From positions 54,211 to 118,210 of the forward strand of contig CAMBBS010000011.1 of the NCBI GenBank assembly GCA_945863875.1: a stretch of 64,000 nucleotides of DNA, in the 5' to 3' direction. Source of the DNA: Desulfopila aestuarii DSM 18488. Lineage in GTDB: Bacteria > Desulfobacterota > Desulfobulbia > Desulfobulbales > Desulfocapsaceae. A model generated the notes under the pieces. It was not told the DNA's origin, did not search any database, and saw only the letters and a program-made list of their open reading frames with translations. Positions 45,443 to 53,100 of the stretch are shown here, one piece after another (the stretch's first letter is position 1; every line of letters begins with the position of its first letter). A program made the position numbers and the translations under genes.

Positions 45443-46849
45443 GTGAACCGCTTAACATCTGCTATGCAAAGGAAAAATAGTACCTTTAATCTCACCAAGC
45501 AGGTCGCCTCCTTGAGTTTTGTATGCATCCTCGTCATCGCATTAGTCTCCTCATTCATGCTGTCGCGGCTCATTACCAATAAACTTCTCATCCGCGATGC
45601 AACCCTAAGCCAAGATTTCGTTGACAGTATAATTGCAACCGAAGGAACAAGGCAGTTGTTCCTCGACACGAAAAACCACACCCGCCCAAATGATACAATA
45701 GACAGAAATTGTGATCTGGAGGGTTTTTTTTTCCAAGTGGCACGCATGCCCGATGTTGTACGGACGAACGTCTATGGCACGGATCGGTCGGTCCTCTGGT
45801 CTAGTGATAAGACTATCATTGGAGAACGTTTCGGCGTGAACGAGGAACTGGATGAGGCCCTTAAAGGCGAATTGGTCTTCGAATCAGGGGTCATCGGCAG
45901 AGACAATAAAGAGGAACACACCGAGTTTGATAAAAAACTACAGAGCTTGCGATTCATCGAAACGTATATTCCGGTATGGAATCGGGATCATAGCCTGGTC
46001 ATCGGTGCAGTTGAGCTCTATCGACTGCCCCGTATGCTGCACCAGTCAATCATTGAGAGTCGTCGATTTATATGGATCGGTACCCTGGTGGGTGGACTGT
46101 TGCTGTTTCTCTCCCTGTACTGGATTGTCAAGCGGGCAAGTTTGGTGATGGAAAATCAACAACGACGCCTTTTAGAGGCAAAGAGTCTCTCGATGATAGG
46201 CGAAACAGCCTCTGCGATAACACATGCTATGCGCAATCCTCTCGCATCCATCAGGGCATGCGCCGAGCTTTCTCTCACCGACGACCTTGCGGGAGTGCGT
46301 GAGTCAGCCATGGACATAATTGGCGAGACTGATCGGCTTGACCGCTGGGCTCGAGAGTTTTTGCTGTTCTCGGTGACAAACATTGAAACTCCAGAATGTT
46401 TGGACATGAACCACTTGATCAAAGCAGTGGTCAAGGAGCATAAACCAATTCTGAACCGCTCGGCAATCTCTCTACAGTTGCATATGGCGGAGGCGAAACT
46501 GCCCATAGAAGCCAATTGCACACCCATTTCTCAGGTGTTTGGCAACTTGATCATGAATGCGGTTGAGGCTATGGGGGAGCATGGAGAACTGACTATTACC
46601 ACGTCCCTTGATGCGAAACAAAAAAATGTCCTGGTGATCTTTGTCGACAACGGACCGGGAATTTCAGAAGAGATCAAAGGAAAGCTGTTCCAGCCATTTG
46701 TCACCACGAAACCCACCGGCACGGGTCTTGGCCTCGCTTTGTCTCGGCACCTGGTGGAGCATTATGATGGTACGCTGGCAATCAGCAGTGAACCAGAGCA
46801 AGGCGTGACCGTGACGGTGTGTATGCCGGTGTCGGGAGATTTATCATGA
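45443..46849 (+). CDS. Membrane sensor histidine kinase
   Basis: 468 residues. Two membrane helices (about 22-45 and 212-233) enclose a 165-residue periplasmic sensor. A short linker leads to the DHp helix ETASAITHAMRNPLASIRACAEL (H261) and the ATP domain (NLIMNAVEAM; VDNGPGISEEIKGKLF; PTGTGLGLALSRHLVEHYDG). The kinase resembles the NtrB/AtoS group that drives sigma-54 regulators. The start is GTG at 45443, or the ATG at 45464. Its stop overlaps the regulator start by four bases (ATGA), so the pair is coupled. Confidence 0.92.
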   Translation: MNRLTSAMQRKNSTFNLTKQVASLSFVCILVIALVSSFMLSRLITNKLLIRDATLSQDFVDSIIATEGTRQLFLDTKNHTRPNDTIDRNCDLEGFFFQVARMPDVVRTNVYGTDRSVLWSSDKTIIGERFGVNEELDEALKGELVFESGVIGRDNKEEHTEFDKKLQSLRFIETYIPVWNRDHSLVIGAVELYRLPRMLHQSIIESRRFIWIGTLVGGLLLFLSLYWIVKRASLVMENQQRRLLEAKSLSMIGETASAITHAMRNPLASIRACAELSLTDDLAGVRESAMDIIGETDRLDRWAREFLLFSVTNIETPECLDMNHLIKAVVKEHKPILNRSAISLQLHMAEAKLPIEANCTPISQVFGNLIMNAVEAMGEHGELTITTSLDAKQKNVLVIFVDNGPGISEEIKGKLFQPFVTTKPTGTGLGLALSRHLVEHYDGTLAISSEPEQGVTVTVCMPVSGDLS

Positions 46850-48339
46850 GCTACGGTATACTCATCATTGAGGACGAGGCTGTTCTTGCAAAGAAAATTG
46901 CGAAGTATTTGTCACAAAATGAGTATGAGACCCGTGTCGTCGATTGTGGGCAAGACGGACTTAAAATGCTGGAAACTTTTCTGCCGGACGTTGTTCTGCT
47001 CGACTTCAATCTTCCCGGAGGCCTTAACGGTCTTGAGGTTCTCAAACGTATTCGCACCTACGACTCCAGCATCAAGGTCATTCTCATCACCGGTCAGGGG
47101 AATATCCAACTCGCTGTTGATGCGATGAAAGCAGGTGCCTACGACTACCTCAGCAAACCCATTATGTTAAGCGGGCTCAAAATCCTTCTTGAACGAGCTA
47201 TCGGACAAAACAGGTCAGACGCTCTGCCCTCTTATTATGAACAGCAACAGGTCGCCCTGCTCGATATTGATAAAATTATCGGCAGGTCTCCTGAGATCCA
47301 GCAGCTTAAGGCTCAGATCACCCAAATCATCAATGTGGAGCGTCGGTTAACCACAGGAACTCCACCGCCTGTTCTGATCACCGGAGAAACCGGCACAGGC
47401 AAAGAACTTGTCGCCCGTGCTCTTCATTTCGGTGGTCCCCGCAACAAGGAGCCGTTTATCGAACTGAATTTGGCGACTATTCCTTCCGATATGGTCGAGT
47501 CAGAGCTCTTCGGACATGAAAGAGGCGCCTATACGGACGCGCATGAACGAAAAATGGGGTTGGTGGAGTCGGCCAACGGAGGTACCCTTTTTCTGGATGA
47601 AGTTGGCGAGCTCGCTTTGCCTGTCCAGGCTAAGTTTCTGAAGTTTTTAGAAGATTATGAAGTTCGTCGTTTAGGCAGTGTCCACAGCCATACGGTTGAC
47701 ATCCAGATAGTCAGTGCCACTAACCGTCCTTTGGAAAAAATGGTTGAGGAGGGCAGGTTTCGTGCTGATCTCCTTTTTCGCCTGAATACGCTTACCTTGA
47801 GAGTTCCGACTCTGCGCGAACGTCGTGGAGACATCTTGACTCTGGCCCGGCATTTCGTAAGGCTCTTTGGGCGGAAATATGCGAAGACATGTTTAACTCT
47901 AGACGAAAGTGCCAATTCCGCAATTATGGGTTACCACTGGCCGGGAAACATTCGCGAACTGCGTAATAAGATGGAACAGGCGATTTTGCTTTGCGAAGGC
48001 TCCGAGATATCGGCTGAACACCTGGCCATCCCGACAAACATGAACGTGCCTGGCGAATCTCTCCACCCCGCTTTCACCAGACCAATGAGGCGCGCCGGTG
48101 ATTCTGCACCACCAGCTGCCATACACCGGCGTACGAGTGATTCGGTGCCGGGTGCTCCTCTGCAACGAACCACCGATGTCATGCCAGACACGACACTCCA
48201 GGAGGCCGAACGAGATCTTGTTGAACGTGCTCTTCGCATGGTGGGTGGTAACGTCTCGAAAGCCGCAAGAAAATTGGGCATTAGCCGCGATCAGATGCGC
48301 TATCGAATTGAAAAATATGACCTTCCTAACGACAATTGA
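46846..48339 (+). CDS. NtrC-family sigma-54 response regulator
   Basis: 497 residues from the ATG at 46846. Receiver domain 1-115 (phospho-acceptor D53 in LLDFNLPGG); AAA+ domain about 145-385 with GETGTGKE (180-187); a linker of about 45 residues rich in Arg, Thr and Pro; and a Fis-type helix-turn-helix (GNVSKAARKLGISRDQMRYRIEKY). The loop that touches sigma-54 reads GAYTDA (227-232) in place of GAFTGA. That is one substitution in a motif where most changes reduce activation, though the critical Thr is kept. It should control genes with TGGC-N8-TTGC-type promoters, one of which is seen at 60216. Confidence 0.9.
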   Translation: MSYGILIIEDEAVLAKKIAKYLSQNEYETRVVDCGQDGLKMLETFLPDVVLLDFNLPGGLNGLEVLKRIRTYDSSIKVILITGQGNIQLAVDAMKAGAYDYLSKPIMLSGLKILLERAIGQNRSDALPSYYEQQQVALLDIDKIIGRSPEIQQLKAQITQIINVERRLTTGTPPPVLITGETGTGKELVARALHFGGPRNKEPFIELNLATIPSDMVESELFGHERGAYTDAHERKMGLVESANGGTLFLDEVGELALPVQAKFLKFLEDYEVRRLGSVHSHTVDIQIVSATNRPLEKMVEEGRFRADLLFRLNTLTLRVPTLRERRGDILTLARHFVRLFGRKYAKTCLTLDESANSAIMGYHWPGNIRELRNKMEQAILLCEGSEISAEHLAIPTNMNVPGESLHPAFTRPMRRAGDSAPPAAIHRRTSDSVPGAPLQRTTDVMPDTTLQEAERDLVERALRMVGGNVSKAARKLGISRDQMRYRIEKYDLPNDN

Positions 48340-48359
48340 AGCAATATACTCCAGCATGA

Positions 48360-49963
48360 AACTGCACGCTCACTACTGGTGCGGATAACATCACCGGCAC
48401 TGCTGGCGATGATACCGTGAATGCCAGCGTGGTCTTCGATGCTAGCGAGTTGGCTACCACGGCATCCACTTTCACCGTTGCTGACCAAATCACTGGGGGG
48501 TGCGGGTACGGATACCCTGAAGCTGACCGTTAGCGGTGCTCAGGATGCTGGCGTAACCATCCCGGCTGCGACCATCACGGGTGTTGAGAACATGCACATC
48601 CGTAACGTTGTTGCTCAAACAGCTTCTATCAATGCGAGCAATTTCGCCGGGGTGACTGCTATCAACGCTGACCGCTCTACCGGTGACGTGGCTGTTACCG
48701 CTGTGGCAACTGGCGCGTCCGTCGGCATGATCGGTGACGGCACCGTGGCTAACGGCACCTTGTCGTATGCCTATGCAACTCCGACGGCTGATCAAGTGAT
48801 CAACATCGCTGGCGGCACGGTCAACACTGCTACCGCTAACATCACCGCCACCGCCAGCACCGGCGTGACCAAAGCCACCATCAAGTCGACCGGTGCAGCA
48901 AACAAGGTTGACACTATCTTGCTAGACTCTGCTGCCGGTAGCGGTCACCTCCCTGACCGTCAATGCCGCAACCAACCTGACCAGCTTCAAGGGTGGTCAA
49001 GGCAACGACACCGTGTCTACCACTGCTTTGGCTGCTGCTGCAAATGCTGGCGCCATCAAGCTGACCGCTGCTCAAGCTGCCGACGTAAAGGTGCTGGCAA
49101 CCAACACAACCAACACCATTGCTCTGGCTACCGCCACAGGCACTGCTGATGTTCTGGGTCTGACCCTGGAAAACCTGACCGCAGCTGCAGTGGCTGCACC
49201 GATTGACGTGACTGTTCTAACGGCAACTGGCGGCTTCTTCGATGCAGCGTTCAAGGCTACGGGTGTTGATCTGACCACTACAGCCGCGAAAGGTAACATA
49301 ACCATCGACATGACATCCTTCACAGGTGCCGCCAAGATAGCGGCTACGACTGCTGGAACTGGAGTTGCAGAAGGCAAACTCGATATTCAGACCGGTACCG
49401 GAGCAGACACAATTACAGTCAGTGCTGCTGCTGCCGGTGTCGATGGTGTGATCAAGACGTTTGCAGGTAACGATAAGATCACGACAACCGGTGCTGAAGC
49501 ATTCGCAATCACGGCGGGTGCTGGTAACGACACAATAGTTCCTGATAGCACTGGCGTGAACACAGTAGTCTTTGAAAACACAGCTGCGTTGAATGGCGTC
49601 GGTACTATCACTGGATTCCTTAAAACCGCTGATATCATCAACTGGGTGCAGGGTGCCTCAGAAGTGGCCGTAACTGGTGCCTTGACTACAACCGCTAACG
49701 CCTTCTACCAACTCGGGGGATTGACGGCAGACAAGGCTGATACAGCCGCAGCAGTTGCAACAGCAGTTACTGCCGGAGCAACATGGAATGCAGCGGCAGC
49801 TACTGCTTGGATCGCCGCATCCGATGACAACTCTACCGCAATCTACGAATGGACGGACGTTGCTGGTACAGCTGGTGTGCAAGAAAGCGAGATCACGCTT
49901 GTTGGAACAATCGACGCTGCCATGACCTCAGCAGAGCTTGCTACTGCAACAAGTATCGTTTAA
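48360..49963 (+). pseudogene. Headless, frameshifted RTX/S-layer-like protein gene
   Basis: From 48372 the plus strand encodes TTGADNITGTAGDDTVNA, a motif typical of the N-terminal third of secreted beta-strand-repeat or S-layer-like proteins, but no start precedes it: an in-frame stop lies at 48357, 18 bases after the response regulator. A run of six G at 48495-48500 shifts the frame and another shift occurs near 48940, after which GGQGNDTVSTT, TFAGNDKITTTG and TAGAGNDTIVPDS give glycine-rich calcium-binding repeats, and the frame then stays open to 49963. Low-complexity Ala/Thr/Val composition and GC-richer codons differ from the neighbours and look betaproteobacterial. I read it as a transferred gene that lost its head and decayed; an assembly error could also cause the shifts. 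Confidence 0.75.
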
Positions 49964-50059
49964 TCTCGGAGAAAAAACACCCGCCATCGAGGATGGTGCT
50001 TAAGAGGTGAGAGACCCTAAACCCCACAATCCATCGTGGGTTAAGTAAAATGAAGTCAG

Positions 50060-50100
50060 CCCTCTGTTCTTCCTTGTGAAGAGCAGAGGGTCTTTTGTTT
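50060..50100 (+). terminator. Intrinsic terminator after the RTX remnant
   Basis: CCCTCTGTTCTT and AAGAGCAGAGGG pair over eleven positions with one mismatch around a short loop and are followed by TCTTTTGTTTT. Correct orientation for the plus-strand remnant. Confidence 0.8.
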
Positions 50101-50126
50101 TCAAGGGGACAACGGTAACGGAGCGG

Positions 50127-50150
50127 TATAAAGGACACCCGCCTGGCTAT
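50127..50150 (+). repeat. AAAGGACACCC repeat, copy A
   Basis: TATAAAGGACACCCGCCTGGCT. Shares the core TATAAA(A)GGACACCC with the copies at 51063, 51211 and 51811. Diverges after the core. Confidence 0.55.
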
Positions 50151-50433
50151 TGTTTGTTAGGCAAAAAAAGACACCTGTTTATGACACTCTGTCATTGACT
50201 ACACGACCTCGCATCCCTCGTCCATACGCAGCCGAACACTGCGCGAACTCTACGGATACATGGCCGTCTGCCGCAAAGACATCGATACCTATGGCGATCC
50301 TTCACCCGATCTCACACGAAACCACGAAGACCACCATTGAAGTGCATCTCTTGAACAAAAGGATTTTGTCCGCATTGCATCAGTGCTAATTTTTTCTCTT
50401 GCATCGCTCAGAGCGGTGGTTGTAATAACCACC

Positions 50434-50616
50434 ATGAATAGTAAGCAGGTCATCAAGCTACTGGAGACTGACGGCTGGTTTCTGACCCGGGTCAGAGGCT
50501 CACATCACTAGTTTAAGCACCCTAGCAAACCAGGCTTGGTGACAGTCAAGCATCCCGACAGCGACATTCCCGCCGGTACGCTGAACAACATTCGTAAACA
50601 GGCGGGCTGGAAATAG
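50434..50616 (+). pseudogene. hicA: HicA toxin gene interrupted by an amber stop
   Basis: The 61-codon frame reads MNSKQVIKLLETDGWFLTRV, then RGSHH, TAG, FKHPSKPGLVTVKHPDSDIP and so on to a stop at 50614. This is HicA, an mRNA interferase with a double-stranded-RNA-binding fold, complete except that the codon after the catalytic GSHH motif is TAG (50509-50511) where family members have Gln (CAG). A single C-to-T change would disable the toxin while leaving the antitoxin. Read-through or suppression is possible but not indicated. hicB follows by nine bases. Confidence 0.85.
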
Positions 50617-50625
50617 GAGGTTGAG

Positions 50626-51018
50626 ATGCGTTTTCCAGTTGTACTGCATACCAATGATGGTGTCCGTTTCGGTGTCACCGTCCCCGATTTACCCGGCTGC
50701 TTCTCGACAGGCGACACCTTCGACGCGGCGCTGGATTCTGTGGTGGAGGCCATCGACCTGCACGTGGAAGGGCTGACTGAAGAAGGCAGCGAGGTACCTG
50801 TGCCGCGCTCGATCGCAGAGCATCGCATTAATCCCGATTTCGCCGAGGGTGTATGGGCTGCGGTGGAGGTGGATGTATCACGCTTTGAGGGACGAGCCGC
50901 GAAGATCAACATCACGCTTCCCCGTCGCTTGCTGACGAAGATCGACAACTACGCTAAGGCCCACGGCGAAACCCGATCCGGTTTTTTGGCTGAGGCTGCA
51001 CGGGCGGCAATGCGGTAA
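50626..51018 (+). CDS. hicB: HicB antitoxin
   Basis: 130 residues, intact. N-terminal partial RNase H-like fold (RFPVVLHTNDGVRFGVTVPDLPGCFSTGDTFDAAL), which covers the HicA active site in known pairs, and a C-terminal ribbon-helix-helix (KINITLPRRLLTKIDNYAKAHGETRSGFLAEAARAA), which binds the operon's operator. AGGAGG precedes the ATG. Its toxin partner just upstream carries a stop codon, so HicB may now be free of its cognate target or acts on another HicA. Confidence 0.93.
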   Translation: MRFPVVLHTNDGVRFGVTVPDLPGCFSTGDTFDAALDSVVEAIDLHVEGLTEEGSEVPVPRSIAEHRINPDFAEGVWAAVEVDVSRFEGRAAKINITLPRRLLTKIDNYAKAHGETRSGFLAEAARAAMR

Positions 51019-51062
51019 GCAATCAATCAATAAAACAATCAACAAAAGGAATACCCCCTCTC

Positions 51063-51104
51063 CCTCTAAAGGACACCCCTGAAGGACACCCACTTAAATA
51101 ACAA
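51063..51104 (+). repeat. AAAGGACACCC repeat, tandem copy B
   Basis: TAAAGGACACCCC followed at once by TGAAGGACACCCACTTAAATAAC: two cores 14 bases apart. Confidence 0.6.
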
Positions 51105-51210
51105 ATGATTCTACCACGATCAGCTCTCGTTTCCTTATCCGACACTCCATGGTACCACGTCGTCTCGTGCTGTGTCCGGCGAGCCTTTTTATGCGGCGAC
51201 TCCTAGCCAA

Positions 51211-51275
51211 CATATAAAAGGACACCCGCTTTATGACAGTCAATTCCCCCGTCCTCGTCACCCTCCCCACCGCCT
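51211..51275 (+). repeat. Long AAAGGACACCC repeat, copy C
   Basis: CATATAAAAGGACACCCGCT, then TTATGACAGTC, and after a short variable stretch CGTCCTCGTCA. The same three blocks in the same order occur at 51811. Confidence 0.7.
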
Positions 51276-51352
51276 CTAACTTCACATAAATCCCCATTAT
51301 CGGACATAATAAAAGGAACTCCAGAACACAATCGTGACAACGGAGACGAGAT

Positions 51353-51517
51353 ATGCCGGAACTTTGTCGATTTTTGGGAATCGTGATTGGTATTTTCCCG
51401 AAAAGAGCGATACGGCTTGTGTTAGAATGGTATGAACAGCTTCAGGCTGAACTCTTAGATGCTTGGACTGCGATTCAGTCTGGCCAATTCCCCGAGAAAA
51501 TAAATCCATTGGAGTAA
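51353..51517 (+). pseudogene. DUF4160 gene with in-frame internal deletion
   Basis: 54 codons: MPELCRFLGIVIG joins directly to IFPKRAIRLVLEWYEQLQAE. Both parts match DUF4160, whose members are about 80-90 residues; the central segment with the conserved HxPPHFH histidines is missing, though the frame is kept. Such proteins are usually encoded with DUF2442 proteins in a toxin-antitoxin-like pair. Without the His-rich core the product is probably inactive. Confidence 0.7.
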
Positions 51518-51520
51518 ATT

Positions 51521-51772
51521 ATGATCCCCGAAGTTGCAGTAGCAAGATATGTTCGAGATTTCATCGTTTTTGTCCGTTTTGCCAATGGCCACGAGGGGAC
51601 CGTCGATTTACAGGACGTTCTACATGGCCCGATGTTTGAGCCATTGAAAGTTAAGGACATTTTTTGCCAGCTTTATATTCATCCTGATTTCAAGACGCTG
51701 TGCTGGCCGAATGGAGCCGATATTGCCCCGGAATTCCTGTATGAAAATCTGTGTGTTTCTGAAGCGGTTTAG
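51521..51772 (+). CDS. DUF2442 family protein
   Basis: 83 residues, intact: VAVARYVRDFIVFVRFANGHEGTVDLQDVL, then the family end TLCWPNGADIAPEFLYENL. The fold is NadR/Ttd14-like. It starts 3 bases after the DUF4160 stop, the usual pairing, and GGAG precedes it. It may be the antitoxin-like half of the pair. Confidence 0.87.
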   Translation: MIPEVAVARYVRDFIVFVRFANGHEGTVDLQDVLHGPMFEPLKVKDIFCQLYIHPDFKTLCWPNGADIAPEFLYENLCVSEAV

Positions 51773-51810
51773 CCCTGTCCCCCGTATTTATTCGTCCGAT
51801 TTAAAGAAGT

Positions 51811-51873
51811 CATATAAAAGGACACCCACTTTATTACAGTCCCTTTCCTCGTCCTCGTCAACACCTGTCTGTA
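51811..51873 (+). repeat. Long AAAGGACACCC repeat, copy D
   Basis: CATATAAAAGGACACCCACT, TTATTACAGTC, CGTCCTCGTCA. About 65 bases parallel to copy C. It ends where the integrase remnant begins. Confidence 0.7.
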
Positions 51874-52212
51874 TTGGTAGATCTGGAAGAACTCAGAGCC
51901 GACTACAATCCCTGCATCTTTCCCGGTGGAAGACCTGGTAGACACATCATCAATCCGAAGAAACTCTTTGATACGGTCAAGACAAAAGCAGGGTTGGAGG
52001 ATGTCTGCATCCATACCCTTCGCCATTATGTGGAGCCAGGAATAATGGTGAACTCCGGACGGTCGATCTACGAGGTGGCCAAAGTTTTGGGGCATACCCA
52101 ACTCAAGACCTCGCAACGCTACAGCCACCTCTCGCAGGAAACCCTTCTGGCAGCCGTTGATGCAGCCGCCGACGCCACTGGAACGAATTGGGGGCCGTCG
52201 CCACCAAGCTAA
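51855..52212 (+). pseudogene. C-terminal fragment of a tyrosine recombinase (phage integrase)
   Basis: About 115 codons without a proper start. IHTLRHYVEPGIMVNSGRSIYEVAKVLGHTQLKTSQRYSHLSQETLL contains the catalytic HxxR (HTLRH), the second His in LGH and the nucleophile Tyr in RYSHL. The N-terminal core-binding domain and the first catalytic Arg are absent. VEPGIM replaces the usual FASWL-like stretch. This is the tail of an integrase, probably the remains of an integrated element that brought the nearby toxin-antitoxin genes. Confidence 0.8.
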
Positions 52213-53041
52213 CACACTGATAATACTCGACACTACCCGCCCAGATGTGGTCCTGCTCTGGGTTGGGTGTGTCGTGAGTGAAATCCGAGAAGTTGACCTA
52301 GGCAAAGAACTTATGCATGTAAAAACAGCAAGATACCCACCCGAGCCTCTTGGGTGATGCTTGGCTGAGGCGAAAAGAGACACATAAAAAACTCGTAACT
52401 GACTGTAAAGACTGAATTTTACAGAGGCCTTTGCTAAAACTCTCACGACACATGGGGCGAGGCTCCCCACAGCCGGGGACTTCCCGCTTCTCCATTTTGA
52501 CATTCTCCCCTGCCTGTCGCCGGAACAATTGCCGCCGGTCCTGTTTGACCTTCAGTCTGTATTCCTATGGAGTGCGTATCTCCATAAATCGAACAGCAAC
52601 AGACACCGGCTTAACAGCTTACGCCTTGTAGCCCCGACCTGAAGGACCGGGCTTTCCATCGCGTTTTTGGTAAATGAGCGGACCAAATATGGGGAATATT
52701 CCCCCATATTTGGTTATTTTTTTGGTTATTTTTCAATTTTCAATCGGTCCCTCCCCCCTCCATTATTTCAGTCATTGATTTGCCCAACCTTCCTTCACCA
52801 AAAAACATAAATATATTCATGGAGTTACTGTTTTATATTTGGGCGGTTTTGCTACCCGGCATGCCGATTGCTATTCAGTAGCTAATCTTAAGTATCACCT
52901 GCGACCAAAGGCTCGGGATACATCGTGTCGGCAACACTTAAATCTGACACGGTACTTAAGGGAATCGAAGGTAGACTCGATCTTACCCCTGCTTTCGTCG
53001 TGTTTGGAAGCAGTAATGTACATGTCAATCGTTGTATATGT
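52213..53041. other. Long non-coding stretch before the multicopper oxidase
   Basis: About 830 bases with no gene that I can support. It includes a palindrome at 52683-52713, a TnpB-end-like hairpin near 52626-52665 (GTAGCCCCGACCTGAAGGAC, degenerate), and unexplained AT-rich DNA. It probably contains the oxidase promoter. Confidence 0.5.
52683..52713. repeat. TGGGGAA-centred palindrome, left copy
   Basis: CCAAATATGGGG and CCCCCATATTTGG, twelve pairs around AATATT. Similar in core to the palindrome at 60036-60061 on the other side of the oxidase-propeller genes. Confidence 0.7.
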
Positions 53042-53083
53042 CCATCGTACACTGTTCAGAACTTGAAAAGTGTACCGATGGTC
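53022..53083 (+). promoter_or_regulatory. Direct repeats and a leader hairpin before the multicopper oxidase
   Basis: ATGTCAATCGT (53022-53032) and ATGTCCATCGT (53038-53048) are direct repeats 16 bases apart. CCATCGTACACT (53042-53053) and AGTGTACCGATGG (53069-53081) form a 12-pair stem with one bulge, ending nine bases before the ribosome site GGGGAGGA. A regulator or RNA structure may control translation. Confidence 0.5.
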
Positions 53084-53100
53084 CCACAGGGGAGGATAAT

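Larger units (their letters stand above)
49964..50433. other. Spacer between the RTX remnant and hicA
   Basis: 470 bases. It holds a terminator at 50060-50100, a repeat copy at 50127-50150, and small inverted repeats near 49981-50035 (for example CCCAC/GTGGG). A short plus-strand reading RTLRELYGYMAVCRKDIDTYGDP near 50229-50300 looks protein-like but has no start and no family I recognise; it may be another gene remnant. Confidence 0.45.
51019..51352. other. Spacer with two repeat copies
   Basis: 334 bases between hicB and the DUF4160 gene. No credible gene. It contains the double copy at 51063 and the copy at 51211 of the AAAGGACACCC repeat. Confidence 0.5.

Noticed and set aside
50150..50389. 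79-codon open frame before hicA
   Set aside because: No ribosome site and no family; a different frame in the same stretch looks more protein-like but has no start.
51769..52503. 244-codon minus-strand frame across the integrase tail
   Set aside because: Antisense to the integrase motifs, low-complexity basic/Ser-rich translation, no ribosome site.
52431..52665. Possible IS200/IS605-type right end or TnpB remnant
   Set aside because: GTAGCCCCGACCTGAAGGAC and the following GGGCTTT resemble such ends, but the stem is degenerate and no TnpB motif is readable, so it is not listed as an element.
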